From Acephala macrosclerotiorum (Eukaryota > Ascomycota > Leotiomycetes > Helotiales > Mollisiaceae), in assembly GCA_014904845.1 (NCBI GenBank), contig MU119325.1:62001-126000 (forward strand): DNA of 64,000 nt, in the 5' to 3' direction. Under the pieces are notes generated by a model. That model had not been told where the DNA came from. It saw nothing but the letters and a program-made list of their open reading frames with translations, and ran no database searches. How positions within the stretch are numbered: position 1 is the stretch's first letter; each line of letters starts with the position of its first letter. A program made the translations under genes and the position numbers. This document shows positions 34,094-46,331 of this stretch, piece by piece.

Positions 34094-34487
34094 TGTGTAT
34101 TAATCAATGGTTTAGAGGATAATACGAGAAGCGTATTTTTGGTGGCGTATTGGAGGAGATGTGGTTTGGAGTTGAGGCTCGTATTTGCCTGATGGGATTC
34201 TGACTATCGGGCAGGGATTGCCGAGGACCATCACGTGAAATCTCGATGTTGGTCTTCAATTTGACCTTTACATTCTAGGACGCCTGAGGGTGTCTTTGAA
34301 AAAAGAATTTTTGACGTGGAATCATATGATTCCACTGCGCAATAGACTGTACATTTCTTACAATACATTCATATACTGTAAAAAGGCAGCTTGTTCTGCT
34401 CTTCAAGTCCCTGCTTGATATCCACCCCAGGCTATCGCTCAGCTAATTTGGAGCATAGAAACCAGAGCATATCGAATGTTGAATAAC
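34094..34487. other. Intergenic
   Basis: Promoter side of the export-adaptor gene and 3' flank of the next (-) gene. No gene seen. Confidence 0.5.
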
Positions 34488-36364
34488 TCAAGCCAAAAAA
34501 GAAACCTTATTCCTTGGGTTCTCTTTTTTGTTTCGGAGATACAATATTTTGGAATATATGTAGGCTCTCTTGGAGAATTTTCGCGAATTCCTTTCCTCCA
34601 TCAGAACCCTCCTTACCCTCAAGGGTTCTTTTGCCGTAGCGTTTTGGGCCCGTCGTTGTGCGATACGACCATCTATGTAAACGTACGAATACGGGAGATC
34701 GATTTTGGAGTGTATCAAGGTAGAGTGTACCTCCTGGTTGGGATCTGGTTCTTCTGGAGACTTGGATCCTGCATCAACTTTCGTATCTTCCTTAGGTTTG
34801 GGTCGATCGTGACGGTAAAAGATTCCTGATCCAGAAACACATCCAAAATGGCCGACTCGGCTGGTGTATTTCGGTTTTTGCTCCTCACTGCTGACATTTG
34901 GAATTTCGTCGATGGTGCTTGGAATCGTACCAAACACGATACTTTTTCGTTGGCTTATTGGCTGCACTTTTCGCCCAGGGATTGGCGGCGGTAGGTCCTT
35001 ATCTACGGCCAAGAATTGAATAGAAGCACCTGGTTGTGCTAAATTTCCCAAGGAAGTAACGTCTTGCTCTCCTGGTATTCCGCTCGAAACCTCTGTCGTA
35101 TCGTACTTGGTCTGAGGATCAAGAGATAAAAGACCTTGCTTTGGTCCCCAACCTCCTCCTCCACTAACTGGATCTCGTCAGTAGATACTTGTATATGATG
35201 ACTAGCTGATACATACCAACGCGGCACATCGTGGCCCCCTTGTTCAGCCAAAATCCAACATATTCCGGACCATGTTCTGGGACGTTCTCAGCGACGGCAC
35301 TAACAACCTCATTTGGCACCAGCAGTGCCCATATATCCACCGCTGATCCCCCCAAGCTATTTGATATTTCAGACACAACTGTCTCCAACTCTCGAGAAGC
35401 CGGTCCAACATCATCCTCGCCAAAGCAAATTTCTCGGACGATGTTCCCCATCCCGGATTCGATCGTTCGGAATGGCGTCACAGGACGCGCAGGTAGGAAT
35501 GTGAGCAAAGGTCCATCGATGCCAGAGAACGCAAAGATCGATGCAAAGTGTTTATCATCCCATTTCTGCCTTAAGATGAATTTTCCATCTTGAGCGTCCC
35601 ATCTGGTATGTTGGAGAAAAGATGTCTTTCCGTTTTGGAAGATGGTGTTTGCTAAAGGTACGGTGACACGATCTGGTCGGTTTTGGTTGTGGCTTTTACC
35701 GAACTCGATCGCTGCCGGAATGGTCGACGGTAGAGACTCCGCCCTGCTGTCCGTCTCCTTGGAAGGCTGCAAATCGGTGTGCCCAAAGGCCTTGTAGGAT
35801 GGCAAATGAAGGAATGAGATTCCTTTGGTGGCCGGTTGCTCATGAAAGGTTCCGTAGTGTTCCTCAGGAGCAATACCGTCGACACAAGCGCACATCACAT
35901 CATACACGACTGGAGAACCATTCTCAAGCTTGGCTTTGGATGTGTGTGAGATCTTCTTCAAAATCTTGTGGATGAACATTTCGTCATTAAGCCATGGTAA
36001 AAGGTTGGGGGTGAAAAGAATCACTAGCCCTGGATGGTGTTTTGATTCCTTTCCTTTCCAATAAGTTTTCCATGTGTTCTTAGATGGCCTGAGTGCGATG
36101 AAGGGTATGCTTCGCCAAAACTCTGCGTCTGGCTTCATTCTTGTCAGTCGTACTGCAGAATTGGCGAAGAGCTGGACTCACGGTGTCTCGATTGCCAGTA
36201 ATTTGGACTGAGAGCTGTTTGTAGCGAGAACCTGGTGGCGGTTTACTGATATGAACCGTTCTGCATATGGTCCTTGTGCCTCTTTTCACGTGATGGAATT
36301 CGTATCTCAAAAGTGTGCCCCGGAGATAGGCACCTCTCGAAGGGGGAAACCAGAACTTGAACAT
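34488..36364 (-). CDS. Conserved fungal protein of unknown function, possible mitochondrial presequence
   Basis: Exons 36364-36182, 36132-35217 and 35167-34488 give 1779 nt (592 aa), introns 49 and 49 nt. The N-terminus (FKFWFPPSRGAYLRGTLLRY, then HVKRGTRTICRTVHIS) is basic and lacks acidic residues, as in mitochondrial presequences. Core motifs: HHPGLVILFTPNLLPWL, CACVDGIAPEE, KGISFLHLP, a long central part, PEYVGFWLNKGATMCR, then VSGGGGWGPKQGLLSLDP spliced across the second intron. The layout, with a predicted sensory-like alpha/beta domain followed by a Gly-rich segment, faintly recalls FIST-domain proteins, but I would not name it on that. The C-terminal 60 residues are basic and may be a mitochondrial or nuclear adaptation. 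Confidence 0.72.
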
Positions 36365-36789
36365 GATGTGGCGAAGGGATATCAGCCAGTGGCTCCTCTA
36401 ATCTTCGTTGAGGCACGACATGTCTTACTGTTGGTAGTGGTCGAAACCCTTTCGCGACACAGAGTTGAAGATGAGGTTGCTATTCATTGAAATCAAGGGC
36501 AATGAAAACTCGCTCAGCTGATCAGCACGTGATGAACATCTAGAATGCCATGAAAGTTCCCCCTGACCGCTGCTCCATCTCGCTAAAGTCTAGAGTATAA
36601 TTCATTACAAGCTGCATGTCATCGATACCTGAAAGTAGGCACTTTAGATTACCTATCGATGAGTGGCAATCCTAAAAGGTTGTTTGCCCGCATGCAAGCA
36701 CTTTGAAGCTGCATATCAAAGGAGTTATGCACAGGCTTATGCCGGAGCAATTTATACGCGAAATGAGACCCTGAAGAAATCTCCCAGCC
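36365..36789. other. Intergenic
   Basis: Upstream of the preceding (-) gene. A (+) frame at 36251-36490 has no motif. Nothing identified. Confidence 0.5.
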
Positions 36790-37732
36790 TCACTCAATCA
36801 AGCATTCCCAAATTCTAAGAGACTTTCTTCGGCTCAAGGACATTCCCTTCACCATGTTCATGGATCTCAAATTCTGAATGTTCTGATTGATTTTGCCATC
36901 AGAAGGGCTGTGGTTTGACTTGACGGGACGGGGAGTGCGGGTTCTGGCTTCATGTCTCTGTTCCCCTTCGAGGCTGACAGACTTTGGATCATCGCCAATG
37001 AGAGCGCTGTTCAAGACTGTTGGTGGCGCATCTCTAACCAGGCTTGCCGTTAGAGGTTAGCTTTCCTATGTGTGTTCCCGACCAACCTGCAGCTCCTGCG
37101 CCAAATCACCACTCCAGCTGCTGAAGTGTGGTGCTCCCGAATCAGCATGCAGTGAGGCGCCAGAGATATTCTGGAACTTCATTTTGCAGCCACGACGGCG
37201 AACACATGTCAAGAACTCCAAGATCTTGTCCTTGGGACAATTGTTTTGTTTTTCGTTGTTGAAGTGCAGTTGAGGTTGAAGGACCGCGCGATGCACCACC
37301 CACTGCACTGAGCGGGTGGATTTGACTGAACTTGTCAGGGCTCGGCGGCTGAGACGATCACCGTATTCAGGGTCCTTGACTCGACTCGGGCAATCTTCAA
37401 GTGCCATACGAGATCGGATGTGAAGATCTATCCCCATTTCTTGCCCTGTTAACGAATAAAAGCCCTCGCAGATTCGTAATGAGCAGCCGTGGTTGTGTTC
37501 GGATTTCCTCTCGGATTTTCCAGAAAAAGAATGCCCTTCCACCCAAGATGATTCCCTACAAAATTGGCAATAATCTCATCTCGTACTGTATCCATGACGA
37601 AGTTGATGACGGCGCCTTCTGTCTGATGTCTCATCCGGAGACGAGATGAGCTTTGGGCGTCGGTTGCCCCGCAAAGAAATGGTCGGCCAGGGAATCGTGT
37701 ATCAAATGATCAGACGGTGCCGAGTTAGCCAT
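36790..37732 (-). pseudogene. Unrecognised gene with frame damage
   Basis: Coding-like blocks on the minus strand fall in three frames. MANSAPSDHLIHDSLADHFF starts at 37732 and stops near 37635. One frame over, GAVINFVMDTVRDEIIANF and GWKGILFLENPRGNPNTTT run to a TAA at 37451-37449. In the third frame IDLHIRSRMALEDCPSRV and YGDRLSRRALTSSVKSTRSV run on to 37066 with a Lys/Arg-Cys stretch. A last block (36790-37014) begins near LNSALIGDDPKSVSLEGEQ. A 62-nt intron with a weak GTCTGA donor might join the first two blocks, but I find no intron for the jump near 37430. I do not recognise the family. Strong alternative: a real gene whose exons I have misplaced. Confidence 0.42.
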
Positions 37733-38860
37733 GTTTGCTTCTGGAAGATCTGGCACGAGGAGGGTGAGATTCATTATTGATCAGATGGTCCATGCAAACA
37801 AAAGGACACCGCTGCACTGGCGGTTGAAAAGCAACTTGGGCCGCAGATATCCAGGCCTCATGCCCATGGCACCTTTGATTAAATATGATTTTGTGAGATA
37901 CGGCATGCAAGATTGAGTAGCGCGCTACTGTATCTCTTGGTGGCACGTGTAACCAGTGCGAGGCCCGCGATCTCTGAACATGTACCGACAGGTGAAAGTG
38001 TGCATGGAGTAGGGTGTGTTCCTGAATCGAGGCACAAGGGGGGTTTCTCCTGAATCCACCCCATGCGGCCAACATCAGCACGCTTGCGCCGCCGTTGCCT
38101 TCTGATAATTGTGTAGAAAACGCGAGAGACTCAGCCTTGAAAGAAATGAGGTAATGTTCAAATAACTATACAGTACCCACAAATCTAATCTTAGAAAAAA
38201 TATCAGTGCTTCGTTTCTTTGTCTTGGAGATTTTGCTCCGTAGCTGCAAACAATCCGAAGTGGGTCATTCGTCAAGCCAACTCGAATTTGGTTAGCGAGC
38301 CCCGAACGCCACCAGGGCCAAACCACCAAGCAAGATTTACGGAGGCCCATCCCTCTTCCTCATCAACCCAAACAACAAACCACCTCGACACCCCAACGTC
38401 CTCACCACTTGGTCCGGAACAGTGCGTCTCTTACATTCTTTAGAGATTCTCTGGTACCTTGGACTGTCCGCTCCTTACAACCAAAACCCACACTCCTTTG
38501 TCCCCCCAAGAAAACGACCAACGTACAGCCAGGCTGCAAGCCTTCTGAGACATCTGTAGACTCTTTAGCAGGTACGTCAACCACCCCAACGCAAACACCA
38601 TCGATGGCAGACTCTTCAGGTCGCACGGCATCCGAACGGCAGTACTAAAATTTTCTCGGGCTTAGGTTTCCCCTCGATCTTGCTTCTCGAAATCCCTATT
38701 CTCCGCGATCCGGCTTCCGCTTCAGTTGAACGAAAGAGATTGCGACAAACCTCGAGAACATTGTTTCAAACATACCAGAACATCCATAATTGTTTCGATC
38801 AAGTTTTCATGACCTCGAATTGAGTTGGATTTTCTGGATCAGGCCGCGCGCGGTCGCAAC
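37733..38860. other. Upstream region of the Ser/Pro-rich gene, with a 14-codon uORF
   Basis: About 1.1 kb. Near its end, 38604-38648, an ATG opens a 14-codon frame (MADSSGRTASERQY, then TAA) upstream of the main start at 38861. Pyrimidine-rich leader sequence surrounds it. Whether the uORF is transcribed cannot be seen from sequence alone. Confidence 0.45.
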
Positions 38861-41518
38861 ATGGCTGCTGTCTCGACCTCGCCGAAGATGTCGTTCAACA
38901 ACGAGGTGGATCTTCGCTCGACTACAGTCACAATCTCACCTCAACTATCTCCCCGATTGAACAGCCCGGGCCCTCTCCCATTGCCAGACTTTCAGTTCCC
39001 AGCCAGAAGCCCCATGTCTTCCTCCGCTCCATCATCCTTCTCCCGAGCTACCAGTCGTGGCAGACCTGTCTCCGCCGTGGAAATCGGTCGATCAACTGAA
39101 GTCGAGGCCTTACCAGCGTTCAAGTTCGGTTCCCAAGGCCCATCTTCCCCCCGGACCATACCACCAAGACCGAGTTCAATGCACCAGCGAAATGTGTCGG
39201 AGTTCATTGGAGGTGACGGCAAGACTGGAAATGGAGAAATCTTATCAACAAGCCCCACAAAGAGTGAGAGTGCGTTGCCATTGCCACAAGCCGCTCTAGG
39301 ACCACCAGCAGGACGTCGAGGGCACGCGCATAGACGATCGGCCGCCATATCGGTGTCAGATTTGAGCATGATTCTGAAGCCAGCTGCTGGAGCCACAAGA
39401 GGTAGCAGTGCTCCCAATTCTCCTTCCGGAAATGCGGGATATCAAAACTCACCTTTCCCCGCTTCTCTCGATTCGGCTGTTCAATCCGCAGGTGTAGATG
39501 CCGGTTCTATTGCTAATGTAGAACCGAGCAAAGCCCCAAGGAATACTAGGGTCGGCTTCTCAGATGATGTGGAATTCATTCCTCGCCCTCTATCAATGGT
39601 TTCCAGCGACTCTTCTTCCACGGTTCGACCTGGCCATTCGGTTTCGAACTCGATGTCTTCGATCATGTCCGGTGCCGCATCCTCCCCGCCAGCCAAGGAA
39701 AAGCGAGGCTTCCCTCCCAGCCAAAGAATCAGCGATACCCGTCCCCGAACAGCTGACCCTACCTTGATCCTTGATGCGAAGGCCACAGAACCGTTCCCAA
39801 GACGACGAAGCTCTCTGCCGTTACTTTCCGATGTCGCTGCCGCTACTACAGCTGCTCCTCCAACACCTAGATCTACAAAGAGATGGTCTTTCTTTGGTCA
39901 TGACACTACCTCTGGCGAGTCATCTCCTACTAAATCCAGGCCGACTAGTTCGTCGTCTTCTGCAAAGGAGTCGAAGAAGGCAGAAACAGCTCCCTCGTCG
40001 CCAGAAATCACTCAAGACGTCCGTTTCCCAACCATCGAGCCGACGATTTCGAGACGATCTTCAATGTCAAGCAGGAAAACCGGCAAGAAGCAAAAGAGAG
40101 TCAAGTCATGGGCTGGCTCAATTCTATCCCGCAAGTCACGGCAGCGCAAGCAAAAGCTCTCTCGACGTTCTCCCACCCCACCCCACAGATACACCTCACC
40201 CATGAACGACACTCCAGCGTTCGAGTTCAACCAGCTCGATGAGACAAGACCGACAAAGCCCGAACTTCAAACCGACTTCACGCACTGGAAGCCCCGAAAG
40301 GTTGCTGCTCAAGAAGAATCGATGAGCCCAATTATTGACCTTGATGCCGCTTTGGGACCATTCAACACACCATCGAGCTTTGGAGACGATTGGGATAGTT
40401 CACAGAAGGGGGCTAGGAGAAAGAAAGCAATGCATAGTGCTGCAGGTCTGGGTGGCTTTAGTGGACCAGGAATGCACTACCATCGACGTGCGGAGAGTGC
40501 TCCCGAGTTCGAGAATCCTCGCTTCGGACTTCATCGTCTAGGTAGCAGCTCGACGATGGGCATGGAGGACGTTTTTGAGGAAGACGAAGAAGATGAGTGG
40601 GAGGACGCCAAAGCTTCGGATAAGGAACCTAGTATCAGGACTGGTGAGATCGAGGATGAGGACGAGACAGGTCTGGGCATTGGCATCAAGGTGGTCGACT
40701 CGGAGGGCATGGAATCCGACAAATCGATTGATTTTGAAGGACAGCACAGCATCAAGCATAAGTGTTCTAGTCTGAGTGAAGGCAACAGCCGACATATGGA
40801 CTCAACCAAGTCTCTCCACTCGACGACGTCCCTAGTTGATGAGCCAATCGAAGAAGAGGCAGGTAGCCCGGTTGAGATTCTGGACGACTCCATCCCTCCT
40901 AGACCCGACTCGAGAGCACAATCCTCGGACTCAACAGCTACTCCACCTTTCCGAGCCAATGCCGCAAAAGGCCTGGCCCCTGTTGAGATCCAGCCCTTCA
41001 CCTTGCAACCACCATTCCCGACTCCTGGCAGCCCTCGATCCATCCCTTCGTCTTTCCCATCTCCACGATCACCTTTCTCATACGATGCACAGCGGATCTC
41101 TACCGCTCCATCGTCTATCACTGATGAGAATGCCTTCCAGTCTCTCCTCTTGGGTGAGCCAGGTCCAGAAGTTAGAATGTCAGTCGACGACGTTCCATCT
41201 TTGACCAGCAGCAACTCCACGATGACTAGGGAGAGTGGCCATCCTGGATTTGGCAATCCTCAGTTCCGTGAGGGTGCTCAATTTCGAGATGGCCAACGAT
41301 CTGCGTCCCTTTCCTCCGCGGCCGTTACTCGTAAGCGGTCTAGCATGGCTAGTCTTTCGCGCCTCATCAGTAGTTCTCACGGTGAGCGAAGCAAGCTTTC
41401 AATCGAAAATCGAGCTCCGACCCCAGAAGGCGATCGAAAGGAAAAGGTCAGCAAAGGAAAGCGCATCAGTCGCATGATGCAATTCTGGAAGCCGAAGAAA
41501 GAGGAATCCTCTTCGTGA
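38861..41518 (+). CDS. Ser/Pro-rich intracellular protein (cell wall proline-rich protein type)
   Basis: Single-exon 885-aa protein beginning at ATG 38861 (context CAACATGG). The upstream in-frame TTG at 38825 is not a plausible start. It is Ser/Pro-rich throughout with no signal peptide or transmembrane segment, so the common label cell wall proline-rich protein is probably misleading. Conserved-looking islands: TVTISPQLSPR, LPLPDFQFPARSP, RRSAAISVSDLSMIL, TKRWSFFGHD and KQKRVKSWAGSILSRKSR, an acidic run (DVFEEDEEDEWED) and a basic C-terminus (KGKRISRMMQFWKPKKEE). Many SP/TP sites suggest kinase regulation. Function unknown; it may be cortical or cytoskeletal by analogy with other such basic-island proteins, which is inference. 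Confidence 0.82.
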   Translation: MAAVSTSPKMSFNNEVDLRSTTVTISPQLSPRLNSPGPLPLPDFQFPARSPMSSSAPSSFSRATSRGRPVSAVEIGRSTEVEALPAFKFGSQGPSSPRTIPPRPSSMHQRNVSEFIGGDGKTGNGEILSTSPTKSESALPLPQAALGPPAGRRGHAHRRSAAISVSDLSMILKPAAGATRGSSAPNSPSGNAGYQNSPFPASLDSAVQSAGVDAGSIANVEPSKAPRNTRVGFSDDVEFIPRPLSMVSSDSSSTVRPGHSVSNSMSSIMSGAASSPPAKEKRGFPPSQRISDTRPRTADPTLILDAKATEPFPRRRSSLPLLSDVAAATTAAPPTPRSTKRWSFFGHDTTSGESSPTKSRPTSSSSSAKESKKAETAPSSPEITQDVRFPTIEPTISRRSSMSSRKTGKKQKRVKSWAGSILSRKSRQRKQKLSRRSPTPPHRYTSPMNDTPAFEFNQLDETRPTKPELQTDFTHWKPRKVAAQEESMSPIIDLDAALGPFNTPSSFGDDWDSSQKGARRKKAMHSAAGLGGFSGPGMHYHRRAESAPEFENPRFGLHRLGSSSTMGMEDVFEEDEEDEWEDAKASDKEPSIRTGEIEDEDETGLGIGIKVVDSEGMESDKSIDFEGQHSIKHKCSSLSEGNSRHMDSTKSLHSTTSLVDEPIEEEAGSPVEILDDSIPPRPDSRAQSSDSTATPPFRANAAKGLAPVEIQPFTLQPPFPTPGSPRSIPSSFPSPRSPFSYDAQRISTAPSSITDENAFQSLLLGEPGPEVRMSVDDVPSLTSSNSTMTRESGHPGFGNPQFREGAQFRDGQRSASLSSAAVTRKRSSMASLSRLISSSHGERSKLSIENRAPTPEGDRKEKVSKGKRISRMMQFWKPKKEESSS

Positions 41519-44129
41519 TCTACAACTTGTCATTGAGCATTGTACCCACACCTCACCTCTCTCCACTCTCGACACACCTCACAACTCTTGCTCCCGCCCT
41601 CGATATCGAACAACATCATAACGATGTTCAATATCATGTTGATGTATGGATGATGAACAAACGGATTTCAATGTGTATATTTGCTTTTCTCGGAACCCTT
41701 GATATTTCAATTCGGCATCCGATTTTCTTAGCTGTCTACTGCTGCTGTTGCATTGAGCGGATCTCTCTAGCATTGGCATTGGCATTTGACAACTTGGCGA
41801 TGATGCGTTTCTCGAGCTTAAGCATTCGAATCGGTTCCTGCTTGGTTTTGCACACACTACACAACCTACAAATTTGGAAAGACGGTTGCTCCTGCTTCTA
41901 GATTGCATCTGGCGGATCACAATACCGACGTAATGGTATTTTGCGAACTTTTAATGAATAGTATGGATGGATGGATGGATGGGAAGATAGATCAAGATGA
42001 ACATCAGCGGCTGCATTTGTGCTTGCGGTTTCTTGCCTCGATGGCTGGCATATTTGTCCTGATCCTAGATCACGACTTGAGGGAAGCAAGGGCAAATCTT
42101 CATTTCATATCGGAAATCTGACCTGAACTGCATGGGCATGGATGACGATGAAAGATGATTGATAGGGAAGGGGGCATGTATCTGACCATGCTTGGTGTCT
42201 TTCCCGTCCTGATACAATTGATCGGGATGGAGTTTGGGCGCTGAATGATGGAGGATGTATACTGAAGCTGATTACACTGAGACGCTCGCACGACATCTGT
42301 GCTGATGCGAATATAATGAATATTACATACAACAACATGACCCTCCCTCGTGAGTGACTTGTGTTCGCAGTGCTTGCAATTGTTCGAAGTCGGAAAGGTG
42401 GCGAGTGCCTCTTTGTTGCGTGAGCATAGCACTAGTACTTTTAGTAGTTAGGAATAGGTCTCTTATCTACGACCATTGTGCCAAAGACACCCGAGACTCT
42501 TAGTACCAACTTTCTTCTAGCCATATTATCCGTTCACCAGAACCATACCAATCACAACAATTATAGTCGTGAGTTGTACTAGGTATCACGGAGACTCCTT
42601 TTACTATATTGTCCCTCCTTTACAAAATACAAATTCTGACTAAAAACAATTTCACGAGTTTCCCAGCTATATTCCTTGTGAAGTTTCAAGTGCCTTGGGA
42701 CTCTAGATGAAAGTACCTTTTGCTGCTATCAACTTTCCCTCGCTGTCAACTATCCCCATTCATCCCTGCATCTTCGCCCTTGCCCTTGCCCTTACCCTTG
42801 CCCTCGGTCCTCCAGTCCCCTCTATTCTACTTATCCATATCCCTCACCCATATATCCAAACCACTATACCCATAATCATATCCTCCTACAATACAGCACA
42901 GTACGGTAAGTCATCCATTTACTGCCCTTGACTTGTGGATGAGAATCTCAGTCACAAGTTGTAAATTTATAAGAGACGGGCGGGGCAGAATCAAGCAGGG
43001 CGACTATAAGAAACTTGAGGATGAGAGTAGTGAATCACGGATAAGTTTGCTATGATTTATATGATTTTGTGAACTGAGCCACTGGGATGTTTTTGTGCTT
43101 TGGCACAAAGGTGAATGAGTGGATTTTGCTTGAAGTTTGTATGCATGAAGCCATGGATCAGTGCATAGGAGTTAAACCGTGGATGAAAGTCCATTCTATC
43201 AAAGAAATAATTAAAGGAGGTAGGAACTGGTATTCACTAGATAATACACATGAGTCAATCATGCGAAATTCTATTAGCGGGGCGGCGCGGGGTGGGATTC
43301 CGCGGGTATATAAACTTCTCCTCGACCTTTGAGGAGTAGCACCAAGAAGTCCGTCTCCGTCAAGAAGCCCATTGTAGGAGGGAATGGTACTTGTTGTTTG
43401 TGGTTGTGGCGGGCTTCGGGGGTTTGTTGTGTTCGGGAGGGACGTTGGACTTGAGGATGTTGATTTTGAAATGAGGATGGGCTGGGTCTTGAGCTTGGGT
43501 ATTGGGGGGTCAACTTTGCTTCTGTCGCCAAGAAGGTTGACTGCTGTCATGAAGACCGACTGTTGTTAAGTATTACAGCGAATATTCTCGTCCGTTCCGT
43601 GCCAAGGAGACCGTAGTCTTTGAGTTTGAGCTACCCTTTAGTGTTAGTCTCGTGTTCAAACGCTCGTCAAATCCCGAACATTTGGAATTGCTCTGATGAT
43701 CGAGGTAGATTTACATGAGAGGTTGGGGCGACCCGCTATTACGAAGTCCGAGTTTCCTCCTTGGCAGTCCAAACTTAGAATGCTCGTATTAAAACAAGAA
43801 GGAAAGACGTTCATATGACACTAATTCCTTACTAGCCCTGCTGGAGAATATGAAGGGCATAATTTGGGGATTGGAAGGTGAAAATAATGCATAGTTGATA
43901 TCAAATGATATCCTAAATTATTCTATCTCTTTTCTGTACCCAGCTCAGCATCTCAAAGTCTATCTAAATTCCAATCCAAGTAAAAATATTATACCCAATC
44001 CCATCAAATCCCATCAAGCCATTACTTTCTCCCATTGTCTATTACTATTTCCTCTCATCCACCATCCTCTCCTGCTCCTCCTCCCCATCTCCTTCATCTC
44101 AGCAAGAAATCCAATTCCCACACCAATTC
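41519..44129. other. Long intergenic region
   Basis: About 2.6 kb with no gene I can support. It holds a five-unit ATGG repeat at 41963-41982 and CCTTGC-type direct repeats near 42777-42806 in a pyrimidine-rich stretch. Overlapping (-) frames at 43158-43550 show no motif and disagree in frame. AT content rises from about 43700 to 44050. Confidence 0.5.
41963..41982. repeat. ATGG microsatellite
   Basis: Five perfect ATGG units in the 3' region of the Ser/Pro-rich gene. Confidence 0.9.
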
Positions 44130-45620
44130 TTAAGTTGGGACCCCACACCCAACATCAAACCAAACATTCGGCACATACTGATTAATACTATCCAACGCAT
44201 CCGCCACACTCCCACTATAAAGATTGCATCTCGGTGCTCCAGTCCCTTGCTCAGGATAGAATTCCCAACTCGCACAACTCCCATCGAATGCATTATCCAA
44301 TTGACAGAATTCGTAACATCCTAACTCGGTGATAGCGGTGTCTTGATTGTCCATTATGTAGGTGGACATGAAGTAGTCGCCGATTGCGAGGCCGTGGACA
44401 CCGCAGTGGAGGGCGGCGGGGTTGGGAGTTCCTGTTGCTTGGCCTGGTTTAGGATATCGTTAGTATTCATCCTTCGTCTTTCAATCGTGGGCGTCGTGGA
44501 GGTGATTCAGGGTATGGGAGGAGGATGGGACTGAGGAGAGAGAGAAGGGAAGACGTACCACTCGTCACCGTCGTAGTAACGCTCACAGTCGTCGATGGTT
44601 TAATAATTGTACTCGCAACAGTGACAGGAGCAGCGGAAATAAAAACACTAGTCTGGCTCGCCGCCACACTGCTTTCAACCGGCGAAGTCATTACGATGAA
44701 TGTCGATGGTGCGCCGGCAAAAGTAACAAGGCCCGTGGAAACGAGGCCAGAGGCGAAAGAAGAGGTGAGAGAAGCGAAGACGGAAGGCTCAGAGGAGGAA
44801 AGGACCCAGGTTGTGGAGAGAACGGCGGCGGTTACGGTAATAGTTTCTGTTATTGGGGCGAGGGAGGGGCAGCCTGAGGAGGATGGGAGGCCGGCGAGGG
44901 TTGTGAGAACAGTTGAGATTGTGAGAGCAGCTGAGGTTGGGAGAGCGGAGGAGGCAAGAGCGGAGGAAGCGGAGACTGAGGACATAGTCATCGAAGAAGA
45001 ATTTGCGGGAGTGGAGGAGAGAGCTGCTGCTGAGGAGGAGACAGCTGCGATTTCCGTAGAAGAAGCAACGAGAACTTCAGTCGAAGAGGCTCCAATAGAC
45101 GAATCCACTCCCACCGACGAGCTCGCAGCCGCAACCTCAGTAGAACTCGCCCCGACAGAGCTCTCCACACCCACAGAGCTCGAAGCAACAGCCGCAATCT
45201 CAGTAGAGGCCGCAGCACCCACGCTCGCAAATCCTATATCACCTCTCAGTCAGTCTTGGCTCTCACAGAAAGTTGAAAAGCAAAAACAAACATACCATCA
45301 GTGATAAAAATATCCGTAGTAGTAACAGCAGCCGAGCCCAAAGCAGCAGATGAAGACATGACTGCTGAGCTTGCAGCGGCGCTATTGGCTGCGGCGGGAT
45401 GGAAGTGGTGATGGACGTGGTGAGTTTTGAAGGCGCGGGCGCGGCGCTCGAGATTCTGTGATCTTAGTCAGAAATGAGAGAAGGAGGGAATTGAGATGGA
45501 ATGAGGAGAAGGATGAGGTAGACTCACGGGAGCCCGCTTCTCGAGTCCTTGAGGGATGGCATTTGCGTATGCTGCGTTGGAGAGGAGGGCGGCGGCGCCG
45601 AGAATGGTAGGGAGGTGCAT
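44130..45620 (-). CDS. Secreted Ser/Ala-rich protein with Kex2 site and Cys-rich C-terminal module
   Basis: Four exons, 45620-45528, 45455-45296, 45233-44559 and 44443-44130, total 1242 nt (413 aa), phases consistent. The signal peptide is about 1-20 (LPTILGAAALLSNAAYANA) with Lys-Arg at 28-29, a likely Kex2 cleavage site. A His-rich stretch follows (KTHHVHHHFHP), then a Ser/Ala/Val tract of about 200 residues with imperfect repeats around SSVGVESSVGASSTEV. The last exon carries six Cys: CGVHGLAIGDYF, GCYEFCQLDNAF, CASWEFYPEQ, RCNLYSGSV and the terminal GCG. Spacing resembles a PAN/apple-like module of fungal secreted proteins. Likely a surface or matrix protein; binding partner unknown. Long open frames on the opposite strand (44525-45304) are antisense shadows of the biased Ser/Ala codons. 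Confidence 0.82.
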
Positions 45621-46331
45621 GATGAAGCGAAGGAACGGAAACGAGTGTGGTAAGATAGATGGTACTGGAATAAAGACCGAATGCTGGATTGGAAGAGAGT
45701 GATACAAGATGAGATGGATATTAAGAGAGATTCAAGTGTTTCTTATACGACCTTGGACTTCTGACTACAGGAGGTATCTTCAATATCGAGGAGGCGAGGG
45801 ACGCCCACAGGGGTAGAGCAAGGGGAAGTTCACAAGCGAGGCCAGGTGAGACTACAATATCATCACCAACACCAACGTAAATAATTGCAAGCAACGACAT
45901 GCTGAGGAATGCAATTTGACTGTCATCAATCTATTGATCATGACTTGCTTCCGTATTATGTACAGGTTGTTTAAAAGAGTTTCAAATGATCGCAATTGGG
46001 CCATGCTTGCCAAGCCGTTTCCCTCGCCCTTAAAACGCCAACTTCAGCAATTGCTGAGGGGTATCATGCTCAATAATTTCTGAGCAAGGATCAAAGATTT
46101 CTTCTCTGCGTATTGAAGCATTCCATAGCTTCAACCAGTCCGTCCTCCAGAAATAGAGTTCTGTGCCTGCAGATCGTGCTACAAGCTGCAAAAGTAGCGC
46201 GCATTAAAAAAACCTTCCACCCTTATGCAGACCCAAACGCCGTCACAAATTGTGAATGCTATCGTACAAGCCTCGCTGGAAGCTCATGGTATTTTTTTTT
46301 TTTTGTCGTTGTTCAGTCTCCGTATTTCGAT
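45621..46331. other. Intergenic
   Basis: Upstream of the secreted protein and 3' flank of the next gene. A run of 13 T lies at 46292-46304. No gene seen. Confidence 0.5.

Noticed and set aside
40531..41256. 241-aa minus-strand frame inside the Ser/Pro-rich gene
   Set aside because: Antisense shadow of a low-complexity coding exon with no motif.
44525..45304. 259-aa plus-strand open frame opposite the secreted Ser/Ala-rich gene
   Set aside because: It is the antisense image of a Ser/Ala-biased exon; the real gene on the other strand has a signal peptide and consistent introns.
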